From Methanocorpusculum sp. (GTDB lineage: Archaea > Halobacteriota > Methanomicrobia > Methanomicrobiales > Methanocorpusculaceae), in contig DALTWG010000049.1 in the NCBI GenBank assembly GCA_029987245.1, positions 1-13,278 on the forward strand: 13,278 nt of DNA, given 5' to 3'. The notes beneath the pieces are model-generated. The model saw only the letters and a program-made list of their open reading frames with translations. It ran no database searches and was not told where the DNA came from. This document shows positions 1 to 6,954 of this stretch, one piece after another (within the stretch, counting starts at the first letter, position 1; the number at the start of each line of letters is the position of its first letter). Both the position numbers and the translations under genes were made by a program.

Positions 1-461
1 GCCGCCGTTTGAACCTGCGCAGCCGCCGCCGTCCCGGTCACCGAAACCGCAGACCCACCGAAATACGCCCCCCGCAGCGTAATCGTCTTGACACCCAGAA
101 CCTGGTCCTCATCCTTTTTCACCGTATGCTCCCCCGTATACTCAAAAGGCACCGGACTTGCATAAAACGTATACGTCCCCGCATCAAACCGGTTCGCCAG
201 ATAAAACGACACCGACCACCTGTTTGTTACCTCATCCACATCGATACCCTCCGACGCCGTCGTAAGATACCCCCCGCCCTCGAGCGGAATCTCCTGCAAA
301 GGAATATTAACACCCTGAATATACAGATACGTATACTCACTGTTCAGATTCACACCCGACAGCGTAATCTTGTCCCCGATTGCATATTCAGCCGCAGAAA
401 CCGGCACAATGCAAAATACCGCCGCCAGGAGAACTATACACAGAACCGATTTATATTGCAT
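1..461 (-). CDS. Secreted or surface protein, N-terminal part (3' end beyond window)
   Basis: The reading frame is open from an ATG at 461 to the window edge, giving 153 residues without a stop. The first ~22 residues form a signal peptide: MQYK, then a hydrophobic core (VLCIVLLAAVFCIV), then a PVSA-A cleavage-like site. The mature part is rich in Gly, Thr, Tyr and Val and looks beta-stranded (GDKITLSGVN, TYLYIQG, RWSVSFYLANRFDAGTYTFY). This style resembles the tandem beta-domain surface proteins of Methanomicrobiales, such as DUF3821-type proteins, but that family call is from memory and tentative. A TATA-like box lies 25-32 nt before the ATG, so the mRNA is probably leaderless. Transcription diverges from the regulator gene at 545. 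The frame ends in an Ala-rich stretch, so more domains may follow outside the window. The function is unknown; export to the cell surface is the only supported claim. Confidence 0.75.
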   Translation of the reverse strand, partial: MQYKSVLCIVLLAAVFCIVPVSAAEYAIGDKITLSGVNLNSEYTYLYIQGVNIPLQEIPLEGGGYLTTASEGIDVDEVTNRWSVSFYLANRFDAGTYTFYASPVPFEYTGEHTVKKDEDQVLGVKTITLRGAYFGGSAVSVTGTAAAAQVQTA

Positions 462-485
462 GAGAATTATTGTGCGCGCGAAACA

Positions 486-493
486 GATAAAAT
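486..493 (-). promoter_or_regulatory. TATA-like box of the secreted-protein gene
   Basis: On the minus strand the box reads ATTTTATC, 25-32 nt before the ATG at 461. This is the expected archaeal TATA distance for a leaderless transcript. Confidence 0.45.
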
Positions 494-512
494 CTTTGAC
501 ACCATTGAAAAA

Positions 513-520
513 CATTTAGA
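513..520 (+). promoter_or_regulatory. TATA-like box of the GfcR-like regulator gene
   Basis: CATTTAGA lies 25-32 nt before the ATG at 545 and no Shine-Dalgarno is visible, which suits a leaderless mRNA. It sits back-to-back with the box at 486-493 in an 83-bp divergent promoter region. Confidence 0.4.
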
Positions 521-544
521 TACCGCACGACCAATATACTACAC

Positions 545-1186
545 ATGTCTTCACTCGACGAATTAATCACCAAAGCCAAAACACTTATGGAAGAAGGCCA
601 TTCCGCCGGACAGATAGCCGACGAACTCAGCTTATCTGTCGACACCGTAACCTACCTGCTTACCAAAAGCAAGAACAGCAAATCCGCAAAAGTGACAGCA
701 CCCAAAGACGTCCACATTGACTGGACCAACGTCAGTTCCGACGCAATCTTATTATCCGGCATCGCATCCATGATGCTGCACAACTTTGAAATGAACTGCC
801 ACGACGACGATTGCGGCTGCGGCGACGAAGGTGAATGCCACTGCGCCGAAATCGACTGCGTAGTCGGCATCGACTTATCCGGCGTACCCCTTGCAACCCT
901 TATCGCAACCGAAAACGGCATCGACCTGGCAGTCTACCATGCCTCAAAGCACAACCATGAAGGGACAGGGTCAATCTCCGGCAACTTCGCCAAAGTCACC
1001 GGAAAACGCTGTCTGATTGTTGACGACTGCATAACCACCGGCAACACCCTGACTGAAATTGTCAAATATCTCAAAAAACACAAAGCGCATCCTGTCGGCA
1101 TCTGTGTACTGTTTGATAAGCGCGGTGTCAAAGAAATAGACGGTGTTCCGGTGTATTCGCTCTTTAACATACGGCGTATCGATTAA
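545..1186 (+). CDS. gfcR: GfcR-like transcriptional regulator (HTH + orotate phosphoribosyltransferase-like domain)
   Basis: This is a 213-residue protein. Residues 1-42 form a helix-turn-helix (AGQIADELSLSVDTVTYLL). From about residue 60 there is a type I phosphoribosyltransferase-like domain, with VVGIDLSGVPLA near 106-117 and the PRPP-loop motif CLIVDDCITTGNT at 156-168. This architecture is that of the archaeal PyrE-like/GfcR family. A haloarchaeal member is a transcription regulator of sugar catabolism, while members in methanogens are little studied. The target here is therefore inference; the protein probably senses a phosphoribosyl- or nucleotide-type ligand and binds DNA. Residues 85-105 carry a Cys/His/Asp-rich insertion (C85, H86, C90, C92, C98, H99, C100, C105), which may bind metal and which I do not recall from the family. 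The start is supported by the TATA spacing. The thermosome gene follows 80 bp downstream but has its own promoter. Confidence 0.85.
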   Translation: MSSLDELITKAKTLMEEGHSAGQIADELSLSVDTVTYLLTKSKNSKSAKVTAPKDVHIDWTNVSSDAILLSGIASMMLHNFEMNCHDDDCGCGDEGECHCAEIDCVVGIDLSGVPLATLIATENGIDLAVYHASKHNHEGTGSISGNFAKVTGKRCLIVDDCITTGNTLTEIVKYLKKHKAHPVGICVLFDKRGVKEIDGVPVYSLFNIRRID

Positions 1187-1207
1187 TTTGGAGACTCAAA
1201 ATAGACA

Positions 1208-1217
1208 ACTATATATA
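1208..1217 (+). promoter_or_regulatory. TATA box of the thermosome gene
   Basis: CTATATATAG-type A/T box about 50 nt before the ATG at 1267. Transcription would start near 1240 and give a ~25-nt leader that includes the ribosome-binding site GGAG at 1251-1254. Unlike several neighbouring genes, this one therefore appears to have a leader with a Shine-Dalgarno. Confidence 0.55.
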
Positions 1218-1266
1218 GACGTGAAATCCATGTTTATGCACACGAGTAAAGGAGATATGTGATACT

Positions 1267-2865
1267 ATGGCAAACGCACCAAACCAGCCCATTGTTATCT
1301 TAAAAAACAATGTCGAGCATGTGCCCGGAAACGAAGCACTCCGCTCCAATATCATGGCTGCCAAAGTTCTTGGAAACACCGTAAGAACAACGCTCGGTCC
1401 GCGCGGAATGGACAAAATGCTCGTCACCAAAGGCTCTGACGACATTATTGTAACCAACGACGGCGCAGAAATTCTTCACCAGATTCATGTCGAGCACCCC
1501 GGAGGAAAACTTGTTGTTGAAGTCGCCGAGTCCCAGGACAATGAATGCGGCGACGGCACCACCACCGCAGTTGTATTAGTCGGTTCCATGATGGAGCAGG
1601 CGGAAAAACTGCTCGATGCAGGCGTTCACCCGTCCCTGATTGCAAAGGGATACAACCTTGGCATGAACAAGGCGCTTGAAATCCTCGACACCCTTGCAAA
1701 CCCGATTACCCCGAGCGACAAGAAGATGCTCAATCTTATTGCACAGACTGCAATGACCGGCAAATCCATCGAAGGCATTATGGAACAGGCATGTTCTGTT
1801 GTCGTTGATGCGGTTTCCACCGTTGCCGTCACCGAGGGCAAGAAGACCGTGGTAAACGAAGACGATGTCAAGGTAAAGACCAAGCGCGCAAACACGATGA
1901 GCGCAGAACTCGTCAAAGGCGTCTTAATCGACAAAGTCCGCCAGGACTCGCTTATGCCTAAGACCATCAAAGATGTCAGAGCCGCATTCCTCGACGGGCC
2001 GCTGGAGATTGTCAAGACGCAGGCCAAGTCCAAGATTAAGATGACCTCTGCAGACCAGCTTGCAGCATTTACCGAGGCGGACCGCGAGCGCTACAAGAAG
2101 ATGGCTGACATCTTCAAGGAAAAGAAGGTCAATGTTGTCTTATGCACCAAGGGAATGCACGACGCTGTGCAGTATTATCTTGCAGAAAACGGCATCTACG
2201 GTGTAGAGTTTGTTGAAGAAAAGGATGTCAAGTTTGCAGCACGCGCTCTCGGCGGTCAGGTTGTCGGAAAACCTGAAGATGTATCCGAGGAGTCTATCGG
2301 TAAAGCCGGTATGCTTGTGCACGATGAGGAACTTGAGATGACGAGAATCTCCGACTGCAAGAACCCGAATGCGGTTACCATTCTCCTGCAGGGCTCTTCC
2401 CAGCACCTTGTCGACGAGCTTGAGCGCGCTGTTGAAGACGCGCGCAGAGTGGTTCAGGATGTCATTGAAGACGGCTCTTACACCATCGGCGGCGGCTCGG
2501 TTGAGGCGGAACTCTCTCTTCGCCTGCGCGAATATGCATCGACAGTCGGCGGCCGTGTCCAGCTTGCGGTAGAAGGCTATGCGCGCGCATTTGATATCAT
2601 CCCGAAGACGTTAGCGGAGAACTCCGGTTTCGACACTGTTGACAAAACCATTGACCTCCGCCAGGCACATGCAAAAGGCAAGAAATTTGCCGGTCTCAAT
2701 GTCTTTACCGGCGAAGTGGTCGATATGAAAAAGGAAGGCGTTGTCGAGCCGAAGAGAGTCAAGCGCCAGGCAATTCAGAGCGCATCTGAGACTGCCATGA
2801 TTCTGATTCGTGTCGATGACATGATGATTTCCAAGAACGCCGAACAGATGGCACGGGGAATGTAA
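1267..2865 (+). CDS. thsA: Thermosome subunit (group II chaperonin)
   Basis: The protein has 532 residues, close to the usual ~540-550 of archaeal Hsp60/TCP-1 subunits. It forms double-ring ATP-dependent folding chambers in the cytoplasm. Visible family motifs are the nucleotide-binding LGPRGMDKM (43-51), NDGAEIL (64-70), the catalytic GDGTTTAV (95-102) and GGGSVEAEL (408-416). The C-terminus ends in ARGM without the repeated Gly-Gly-Met tail of many archaeal thermosomes, so it is a short-tailed paralogue. Which paralogue (alpha, beta, gamma) cannot be told from the window, so the symbol is generic. The start is fixed by GGAG twelve nucleotides upstream and by the conserved N-terminus. The gene appears monocistronic, with its own TATA box and a hairpin plus T-tract at its end. 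Confidence 0.97.
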   Translation: MANAPNQPIVILKNNVEHVPGNEALRSNIMAAKVLGNTVRTTLGPRGMDKMLVTKGSDDIIVTNDGAEILHQIHVEHPGGKLVVEVAESQDNECGDGTTTAVVLVGSMMEQAEKLLDAGVHPSLIAKGYNLGMNKALEILDTLANPITPSDKKMLNLIAQTAMTGKSIEGIMEQACSVVVDAVSTVAVTEGKKTVVNEDDVKVKTKRANTMSAELVKGVLIDKVRQDSLMPKTIKDVRAAFLDGPLEIVKTQAKSKIKMTSADQLAAFTEADRERYKKMADIFKEKKVNVVLCTKGMHDAVQYYLAENGIYGVEFVEEKDVKFAARALGGQVVGKPEDVSEESIGKAGMLVHDEELEMTRISDCKNPNAVTILLQGSSQHLVDELERAVEDARRVVQDVIEDGSYTIGGGSVEAELSLRLREYASTVGGRVQLAVEGYARAFDIIPKTLAENSGFDTVDKTIDLRQAHAKGKKFAGLNVFTGEVVDMKKEGVVEPKRVKRQAIQSASETAMILIRVDDMMISKNAEQMARGM

Positions 2866-2885
2866 ATTCCCGAAAATACTTTTTT
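2856..2885 (+). terminator. Terminator of the thermosome gene
   Basis: A perfect 6-bp stem GGGAAT/ATTCCC (2856-2861 and 2866-2871) has the stop codon in its 4-nt loop. A run of six T follows at 2880-2885. The T-tract is the more important element for archaeal termination. Confidence 0.5.
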
Positions 2886-3027
2886 GTAACTGTTCACCTT
2901 CTTCAAATAACCGGTTGTATTTTTTGAATCTGCGTTTTTCGCGCGTAAGCGCCTTCAATTCAATTCCATCTGATAGTAACTTTTGAAATCATCAGATGAT
3001 TGAAAAATAAGGGGGGTGAACAGTTAC
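2886..3027. mobile_element. MITE-like element with perfect 13-bp terminal inverted repeats
   Basis: GTAACTGTTCACC at 2886-2898 is exactly mirrored by GGTGAACAGTTAC at 3015-3027. The 142-bp segment fills nearly all the space between the convergent thermosome and transporter genes. It encodes no convincing protein. Its interior carries a 7-bp palindrome AATCATC/GATGATT around 2994, overlapping a second pairing (CATCTGAT near 2968 with ATCAGATG at 2991), and a small GCGC hairpin at 2941-2952. No clear target-site duplication is visible; both flanks are T-rich. It could be a non-autonomous transposable element, or a long-range stem acting at the ends of the two convergent transcripts. Confidence 0.4.
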
Positions 3028-3036
3028 CTGTTTTTT

Positions 3037-5055
3037 CTACAGCATCGGCAGTTTCGGTCTTGCCGACATATTTGCAAACGCAATATACAGCGCAAGCAAA
3101 ACACAAATCGCCTCAAACAAAATGATAACCGGCATCGAACCAAGCCCCTGGCTTTCTGCATAATACAGCATAATATTGCAAAAACCGCAGCCGATTAAAA
3201 ACAGCGCCGTAAGGAAGCGCGGGAACCGGCTCAGAACCGCAAAAATACCAGTCAGAATCAGAATAAGACCGACACCGTATTCCATCGGACCTGTCGCATA
3301 CATATCAAGCCAGAACACCATGCCCATAGCTGCGAACATGACCGGTGTAAACTGCATTTTTCCGATAATGAAAAGCAGCACCGCAATCAAAATCATCATC
3401 GCGACAAATACCAGGCTTACCGTTTGAATCAGCGAGTCAAGATCGGCCGCCTCACTGAAAATCTCCTTTAACAGCCAAAGCGAAATATACATGGCCGCAA
3501 ATAAAAATCCAAGCATCGGACCCGCCTTGTTAAGGCGCACCGTGCTGTCTGAAGAAAGCATCCGTGTCAGCGGCAGCGCAATCTTTTGCGTACTGCAGGC
3601 AATTGCAAGATAGATTAAAAAGAGCGCCAGAGCGCCGGATATGACAAGCATCAGTACCGCAAACCCGCCTTCCAGATGACAGCAGCCTAAAGCTCCTACA
3701 ATACCGCAGAACAGATTGATGAGAGCAAAAATATACTTGTACCGGTCATTGGAAAGAAGAATAACCATTGCAAGAATCAGCAGGAAACATGCTGAAATAT
3801 TCGTTATCAGTGTGTTATTGCCTGCCAGCGCCGTTAAAAACAGCATCGCGGCAAAGAACATAAACGTCACTGCATGCAAAACCCTATGACGCAGAACCAA
3901 AAGCCCGATGCTTACCAGAATCAGCATGGCGCCTGCAATCATGCACGGCTGCACCATATGTATTTCAAATGATGAAAACGCCGCCGCACTGTCTGAAGCA
4001 CTAAGCGAACTAAACATTGCAAGAATGTAGACCATCGCCATCAGCAGGAACCCGAAGGAGGATAAATAATTGCGCGCCTCCTGCTTTGCCGAATCGCTCA
4101 TCATCGCAAGCAGCGGCGACTCGCCCTCTTCTCTTTCAACATACACCTCTTTTGTTTCCTGCTTGTGTCTTGTTATCGAGAAATACAGACCGGGCGCAAG
4201 CAGCAGAATTGCTGCAAGCAGCGTAATGGACGGGGTTTCATGCAAAATGATGAAGGAACCGATAATGGCAAAAACCGGTGCGACACCGTTAATTGCGCCC
4301 GCCTTTGCCGCGCCGAGATGGCGCTGGGCAGATGTCAGGAAGAAGAGTTTGAGACCAAGCGTAATAAATCCGCAGATAAGCATTGGGATGATAATGGTAT
4401 ATAACGGCAGACTTTCTCCCGAAGCAAAGGCGATAACCAGGGTAATCAGTCCTATCCCCATGCGCACAACAAGGGAGAACTCAGCCGGGTTGCGTTCGGA
4501 GAGTTTTCTGCCGAAGTTGAAGGCAAAGCCGAAAAGAAGTACCGCGATGAAAACAAGCAGGCAGCCGAGGTCAGCGGATGCCGAACTGATATCATTTAAC
4601 AGGATGGAGATGCAGCCGAGCGTGATAAGGGCTATTCCTATCCAGAGCCGTTTGGTAATCGCCTCTTTGAAAAAGATAAGGGCAACGACAGCAGTAACAA
4701 CGGTTTCAAATGTTTTGAGAAGAGATACGCTTACAGCAGACGACATAGATAGTCCTGTATACAAAAAGGAGTTTCCAATCACATAGGTGGCGATTGTGCC
4801 AATCAGATACCAGATATCGTTTTTGCGCAGGTGGCGATTCGGGTCCATTATTTTCGGGGACTTTCGTGCAAATATCGTTACCAGGACAAAACCGAGGCCG
4901 GCGCCGAGGTTCATAAATGCAAGCGTCATAAGAGGCGAACTGCCTGTCATGAATGATTTTGAAAGCGGTGTTTCAAGACCGGCAAAAATGGCAGCAAGAA
5001 AACCGAATATGACAGCTAAGACATAGGTATTTTGTTTGGGGAGTGTGATGGGCAT
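3037..5055 (-). CDS. DMT/EamA-family transporter fused to two related six-helix membrane modules
   Basis: This 672-residue integral membrane protein has roughly 22 hydrophobic segments. Residues 12-295 look like a ten-helix drug/metabolite transporter of two EamA repeats (SSAVSVSLLKTFETVVTAVVA in repeat 1, LGAAKAGAINGVAPVFAIIGS in repeat 2), with the usual length of ~290. A charged linker (about 297-327) leads to two ~165-residue modules, 331-500 and 511-672. Each appears to have six helices, and they start similarly (GFLLMAMVYI and GFLFAAMYI). Their helix pattern, the polar turn before helix 3 and the final Leu-Pro remind me of the GPR1/FUN34/YaaH (SatP) acetate-transporter fold, though its NPAPLGL signature is absent. 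Ordinary DMT proteins lack this extension. The substrate is unknown. A weak TATA-like TTTATTTC lies 21-28 nt before the ATG. Confidence 0.85.
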   Translation of the reverse strand: MPITLPKQNTYVLAVIFGFLAAIFAGLETPLSKSFMTGSSPLMTLAFMNLGAGLGFVLVTIFARKSPKIMDPNRHLRKNDIWYLIGTIATYVIGNSFLYTGLSMSSAVSVSLLKTFETVVTAVVALIFFKEAITKRLWIGIALITLGCISILLNDISSASADLGCLLVFIAVLLFGFAFNFGRKLSERNPAEFSLVVRMGIGLITLVIAFASGESLPLYTIIIPMLICGFITLGLKLFFLTSAQRHLGAAKAGAINGVAPVFAIIGSFIILHETPSITLLAAILLLAPGLYFSITRHKQETKEVYVEREEGESPLLAMMSDSAKQEARNYLSSFGFLLMAMVYILAMFSSLSASDSAAAFSSFEIHMVQPCMIAGAMLILVSIGLLVLRHRVLHAVTFMFFAAMLFLTALAGNNTLITNISACFLLILAMVILLSNDRYKYIFALINLFCGIVGALGCCHLEGGFAVLMLVISGALALFLIYLAIACSTQKIALPLTRMLSSDSTVRLNKAGPMLGFLFAAMYISLWLLKEIFSEAADLDSLIQTVSLVFVAMMILIAVLLFIIGKMQFTPVMFAAMGMVFWLDMYATGPMEYGVGLILILTGIFAVLSRFPRFLTALFLIGCGFCNIMLYYAESQGLGSMPVIILFEAICVLLALYIAFANMSARPKLPML

Positions 5056-5102
5056 TGTTTAATCATATATGTATGGAAATAAACTGATTAAAATGTTTTT
5101 AA

Positions 5103-5121
5103 TGCCGGTTCTGTACCGGCA
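5103..5121. promoter_or_regulatory. Inverted repeat in the divergent promoter region
   Basis: A 7-bp perfect stem TGCCGGT/ACCGGCA with a 5-nt spacer lies between the transporter gene (-) and the small membrane-protein gene (+). It could be an operator or an RNA hairpin; nothing decides between them. Confidence 0.25.
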
Positions 5122-5176
5122 CAACAGATATCTATTAACGCTCTCAAATCAAAAACTTTTCAGCAATTTTGTAAAT

Positions 5177-5386
5177 ATGACCGAAGACAAGGAATTTACC
5201 AAAGAAGAAGCAGCCGAACTCGACAGATTCGAAGAAGAACATCCGTATCAGGAGATTCCTGAAGAAGAAATCAGAATCCCGAAGCGGCCGGAAAAAATCA
5301 CCGATACAAAACACGACGTGCTGTTTTTGGTGCTGTTTTGCATTGCCATGGTCCTATTTCTTATCATTATCTTCGTCTTTAAGTGA
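5177..5386 (+). CDS. Small acidic tail-anchored membrane protein
   Basis: From the ATG at 5177 this encodes 69 residues. The N-terminal ~48 are very acidic (EEAAELDRFEEEHPYQEIPEEE), followed by a short basic/proline stretch (RIPKRPEK). One hydrophobic helix at the extreme C-terminus (LFLVLFCIAMVLFLIIIFVF) ends in a single Lys. This is the layout of a tail-anchored protein whose acidic head faces the cytoplasm. The frame can be extended upstream to 5069, but those 36 residues have a different composition, run across the divergent promoter region and cover a TATA-like ATCTATTAA near 5129-5137, so I chose the internal start. No family is recognised. It lies alone between a divergent transporter gene and the downstream operon. 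Confidence 0.65.
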   Translation: MTEDKEFTKEEAAELDRFEEEHPYQEIPEEEIRIPKRPEKITDTKHDVLFLVLFCIAMVLFLIIIFVFK

Positions 5387-5427
5387 AGACCTCAACCCAG
5401 CAAAACAATATACCTGGAAAAACAAAT

Positions 5428-5441
5428 AGTATATGCATACT
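5428..5441. promoter_or_regulatory. Interrupted palindrome in the promoter of the ACT-hom operon
   Basis: AGTAT-ATGC-ATACT lies 18-31 nt before the GTG start, with the perfect core TATGCATA. A TATA-like AATATACC lies just upstream near 5406-5413. A site at or just after the TATA box would suit a repressor of the amino-acid operon, but it may also be part of a TATA box itself. Confidence 0.3.
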
Positions 5442-5458
5442 ATACAGAGGCAACCAAC

Positions 5459-5977
5459 GTGCAGAAAATTATACAAACCTCCCTTCACCTGGAATTAAAT
5501 GATAAACCGGGACAGCTCCTTGCAGCCATTGAGCCTGTCTCCAAATCCGGCGCAAACATTATTTCAATTTCGCACCAGAGAGATAAAAAAGCGGCCGACG
5601 GCGACCTGATTGTCGAAATCGTTATCTCGCTTCCGGAGCAAAATCTGCCCAAACTCATCGACGCGCTGAAAGCCAACGGTGTTTTCATCGGGCGCATCGG
5701 AACCGAACATCTTACCTGCACGAAAACCTTCATTCTGATAGGTCATATTCTCCACACCGACTTAACCGACACTGTAAACAGAATCGATAAGAAAAACATC
5801 TCTGAGGTCACCGAGCTGCATATTCTCATGCCGGGAATCGACGAGCCTTCTACCGCCAAATTTACCATTAAAACCGTAAATGAAGCCGAAATGGAAAATG
5901 CGGTGGATCTTCTCTGGTCCATCGCCGAGGAAAAACATCTTATGATTATTGATGAAAACGGAGGTGACAGCGAATGA
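5459..5977 (+). CDS. ACT-domain protein, probable regulatory partner of homoserine dehydrogenase
   Basis: The protein has 172 residues, starting at a GTG preceded by GAGG (5447-5450) at 8-nt spacing. Residues 7-80 form an ACT domain (LELNDKPGQLLAAIEPVSKSG, then ISISHQR), the ligand-binding fold that senses amino acids. Residues 90-165 (FILIGHIL... TELHILMPG) look like a second, more divergent ACT-like module. There is no catalytic domain. The stop overlaps the start of hom (ATGA), so the two are translationally coupled. Many bacterial homoserine dehydrogenases carry a C-terminal ACT domain, which the Hom next door lacks, so this is plausibly the separate allosteric subunit, responding for example to threonine. 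Ligand and direct binding to Hom are inference. Confidence 0.85.
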   Translation: MQKIIQTSLHLELNDKPGQLLAAIEPVSKSGANIISISHQRDKKAADGDLIVEIVISLPEQNLPKLIDALKANGVFIGRIGTEHLTCTKTFILIGHILHTDLTDTVNRIDKKNISEVTELHILMPGIDEPSTAKFTIKTVNEAEMENAVDLLWSIAEEKHLMIIDENGGDSE

Positions 5978-6954
5978 TGAAAGTTGCCTTAATCGGTATC
6001 GGCTCGGTAGGTCGCGGTGTCGGGCATGTCTTAAAAGACGACCCGCGCTTCAAGCTTGTTGCGGCCGCTGATTCGAAATCCGGCGCGGTCTCCTACGGCG
6101 GATTAAACATTGAAAAACTTCTTACCTACAAAAAGGCGGGCAAACCTTTGAGCGATGAAGGCTGGACTGCGGAAAAAATCGCAAAAGAGGTTGACTACGA
6201 TGTGTTAATCGAGGTTACGCCCACGAATGCAGTTACCGGTGAGCCGGCTGCAACCACCATACGGACGGCGCTTTCGCGCGGAAAACATGTCGTTACCTCA
6301 AACAAGGGTCCGGTTTCGCTTTACTACCATGAGCTTGCAGAGCTTGCGGAGAAAAACAATGCCGGCTTCAAATTCGAGGGAACCGTGGCAGGCGCGGTCC
6401 CGATTTTAAACGGTATCAGACACGGGCTTGCAGGAAACAAAATCACCGCGCTGTACGGTATTTTAAACGGTACCTGCAACTACATCTTAACCCGTATGGA
6501 AGACGAGCGCCTTACCTATGCGCAGGCGCTGTCAGAGGCGCGCGACCTCGGCTATGCCGAAGCTGACCCCACGTATGATGTCAATGGCACTGATGCGGCA
6601 ATCAAGCTTGTCATTCTTGCTAACACGATGTTTGGCATGAACTGCAAGCTTTCCGACGTAAAGCGCGTGGGAATTGACTCGCTTACTCCAGATGCGTTAA
6701 TGATGGCGGCAGCAACCGGCAAATCAATCCGTTTAATTGCAACGCTTGAGCCGGCGAAAAACTTCCTGGAAGTAGCTCCCGGTCTGCTGCCCACTGAAGA
6801 CCCGCTGGTGGTTGAAGGCACCTTGAATGCGGTCACGGTGGAAACCGAATATGCGGGTCCGATTACCTTTATAGGTCGCGGAGCGGGCTCTGTTGAGACC
6901 GCATCCGCGATTCTCGCCGACCTTATTTCGATTTACGAAAAATATGGCGAGTAA
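5974..6954 (+). CDS. hom: Homoserine dehydrogenase
   Basis: It reduces L-aspartate-4-semialdehyde to L-homoserine with NAD(P)H, the branch point to threonine and methionine, in the cytoplasm. The 326 residues match the short form lacking a C-terminal ACT domain. Visible features are the N-terminal Rossmann loop GIGSVG (8-13), TSNKGP with K111 (108-113), EGTVAGAVP (135-143), LNGTCNYIL (164-172) and GYAEADPT (193-200). DVNGTDAAIK (202-211) contains the expected catalytic Asp/Lys pair, D207 and K211. A strong GGAGGTGA at 5960-5967, inside the preceding gene, supports the start at 5974; the next codon is also ATG. The gene overlaps the ACT gene by 4 nt and the downstream gene by 11 nt, so all three are one operon. 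Confidence 0.97.
   Translation: MMKVALIGIGSVGRGVGHVLKDDPRFKLVAAADSKSGAVSYGGLNIEKLLTYKKAGKPLSDEGWTAEKIAKEVDYDVLIEVTPTNAVTGEPAATTIRTALSRGKHVVTSNKGPVSLYYHELAELAEKNNAGFKFEGTVAGAVPILNGIRHGLAGNKITALYGILNGTCNYILTRMEDERLTYAQALSEARDLGYAEADPTYDVNGTDAAIKLVILANTMFGMNCKLSDVKRVGIDSLTPDALMMAAATGKSIRLIATLEPAKNFLEVAPGLLPTEDPLVVEGTLNAVTVETEYAGPITFIGRGAGSVETASAILADLISIYEKYGE

Noticed and set aside
9..566. + strand frame of 185 codons at the window start
   Set aside because: Its translation is Arg/Pro/Ile-rich low-complexity. It is antisense to the secreted protein and overlaps the divergent promoters and the start of the regulator gene.
2611..2958. Minus-strand frame of 115 codons over the thermosome end and the inverted-repeat element
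   Set aside because: Most of it is antisense to the thermosome coding region. It has no recognised domain and crosses the terminator.
4070..4786. Long + strand reading frame of 238 codons opposite the transporter gene
   Set aside because: It is antisense to the clearly real membrane protein, and its Arg/Ser/Pro-rich translation has no domain or promoter of its own.
5069..5176. N-terminal extension of the small acidic protein to 5069
   Set aside because: Its composition differs sharply from the rest, and it runs through the divergent promoter region, an inverted repeat and a TATA-like box.
6893..6943. N-terminal extension of the wHTH/TiaS-like protein to an ATG at 6893
   Set aside because: It would overlap hom by 62 nt; the ATG at 6944 gives the usual short operon overlap and leaves the HTH intact.
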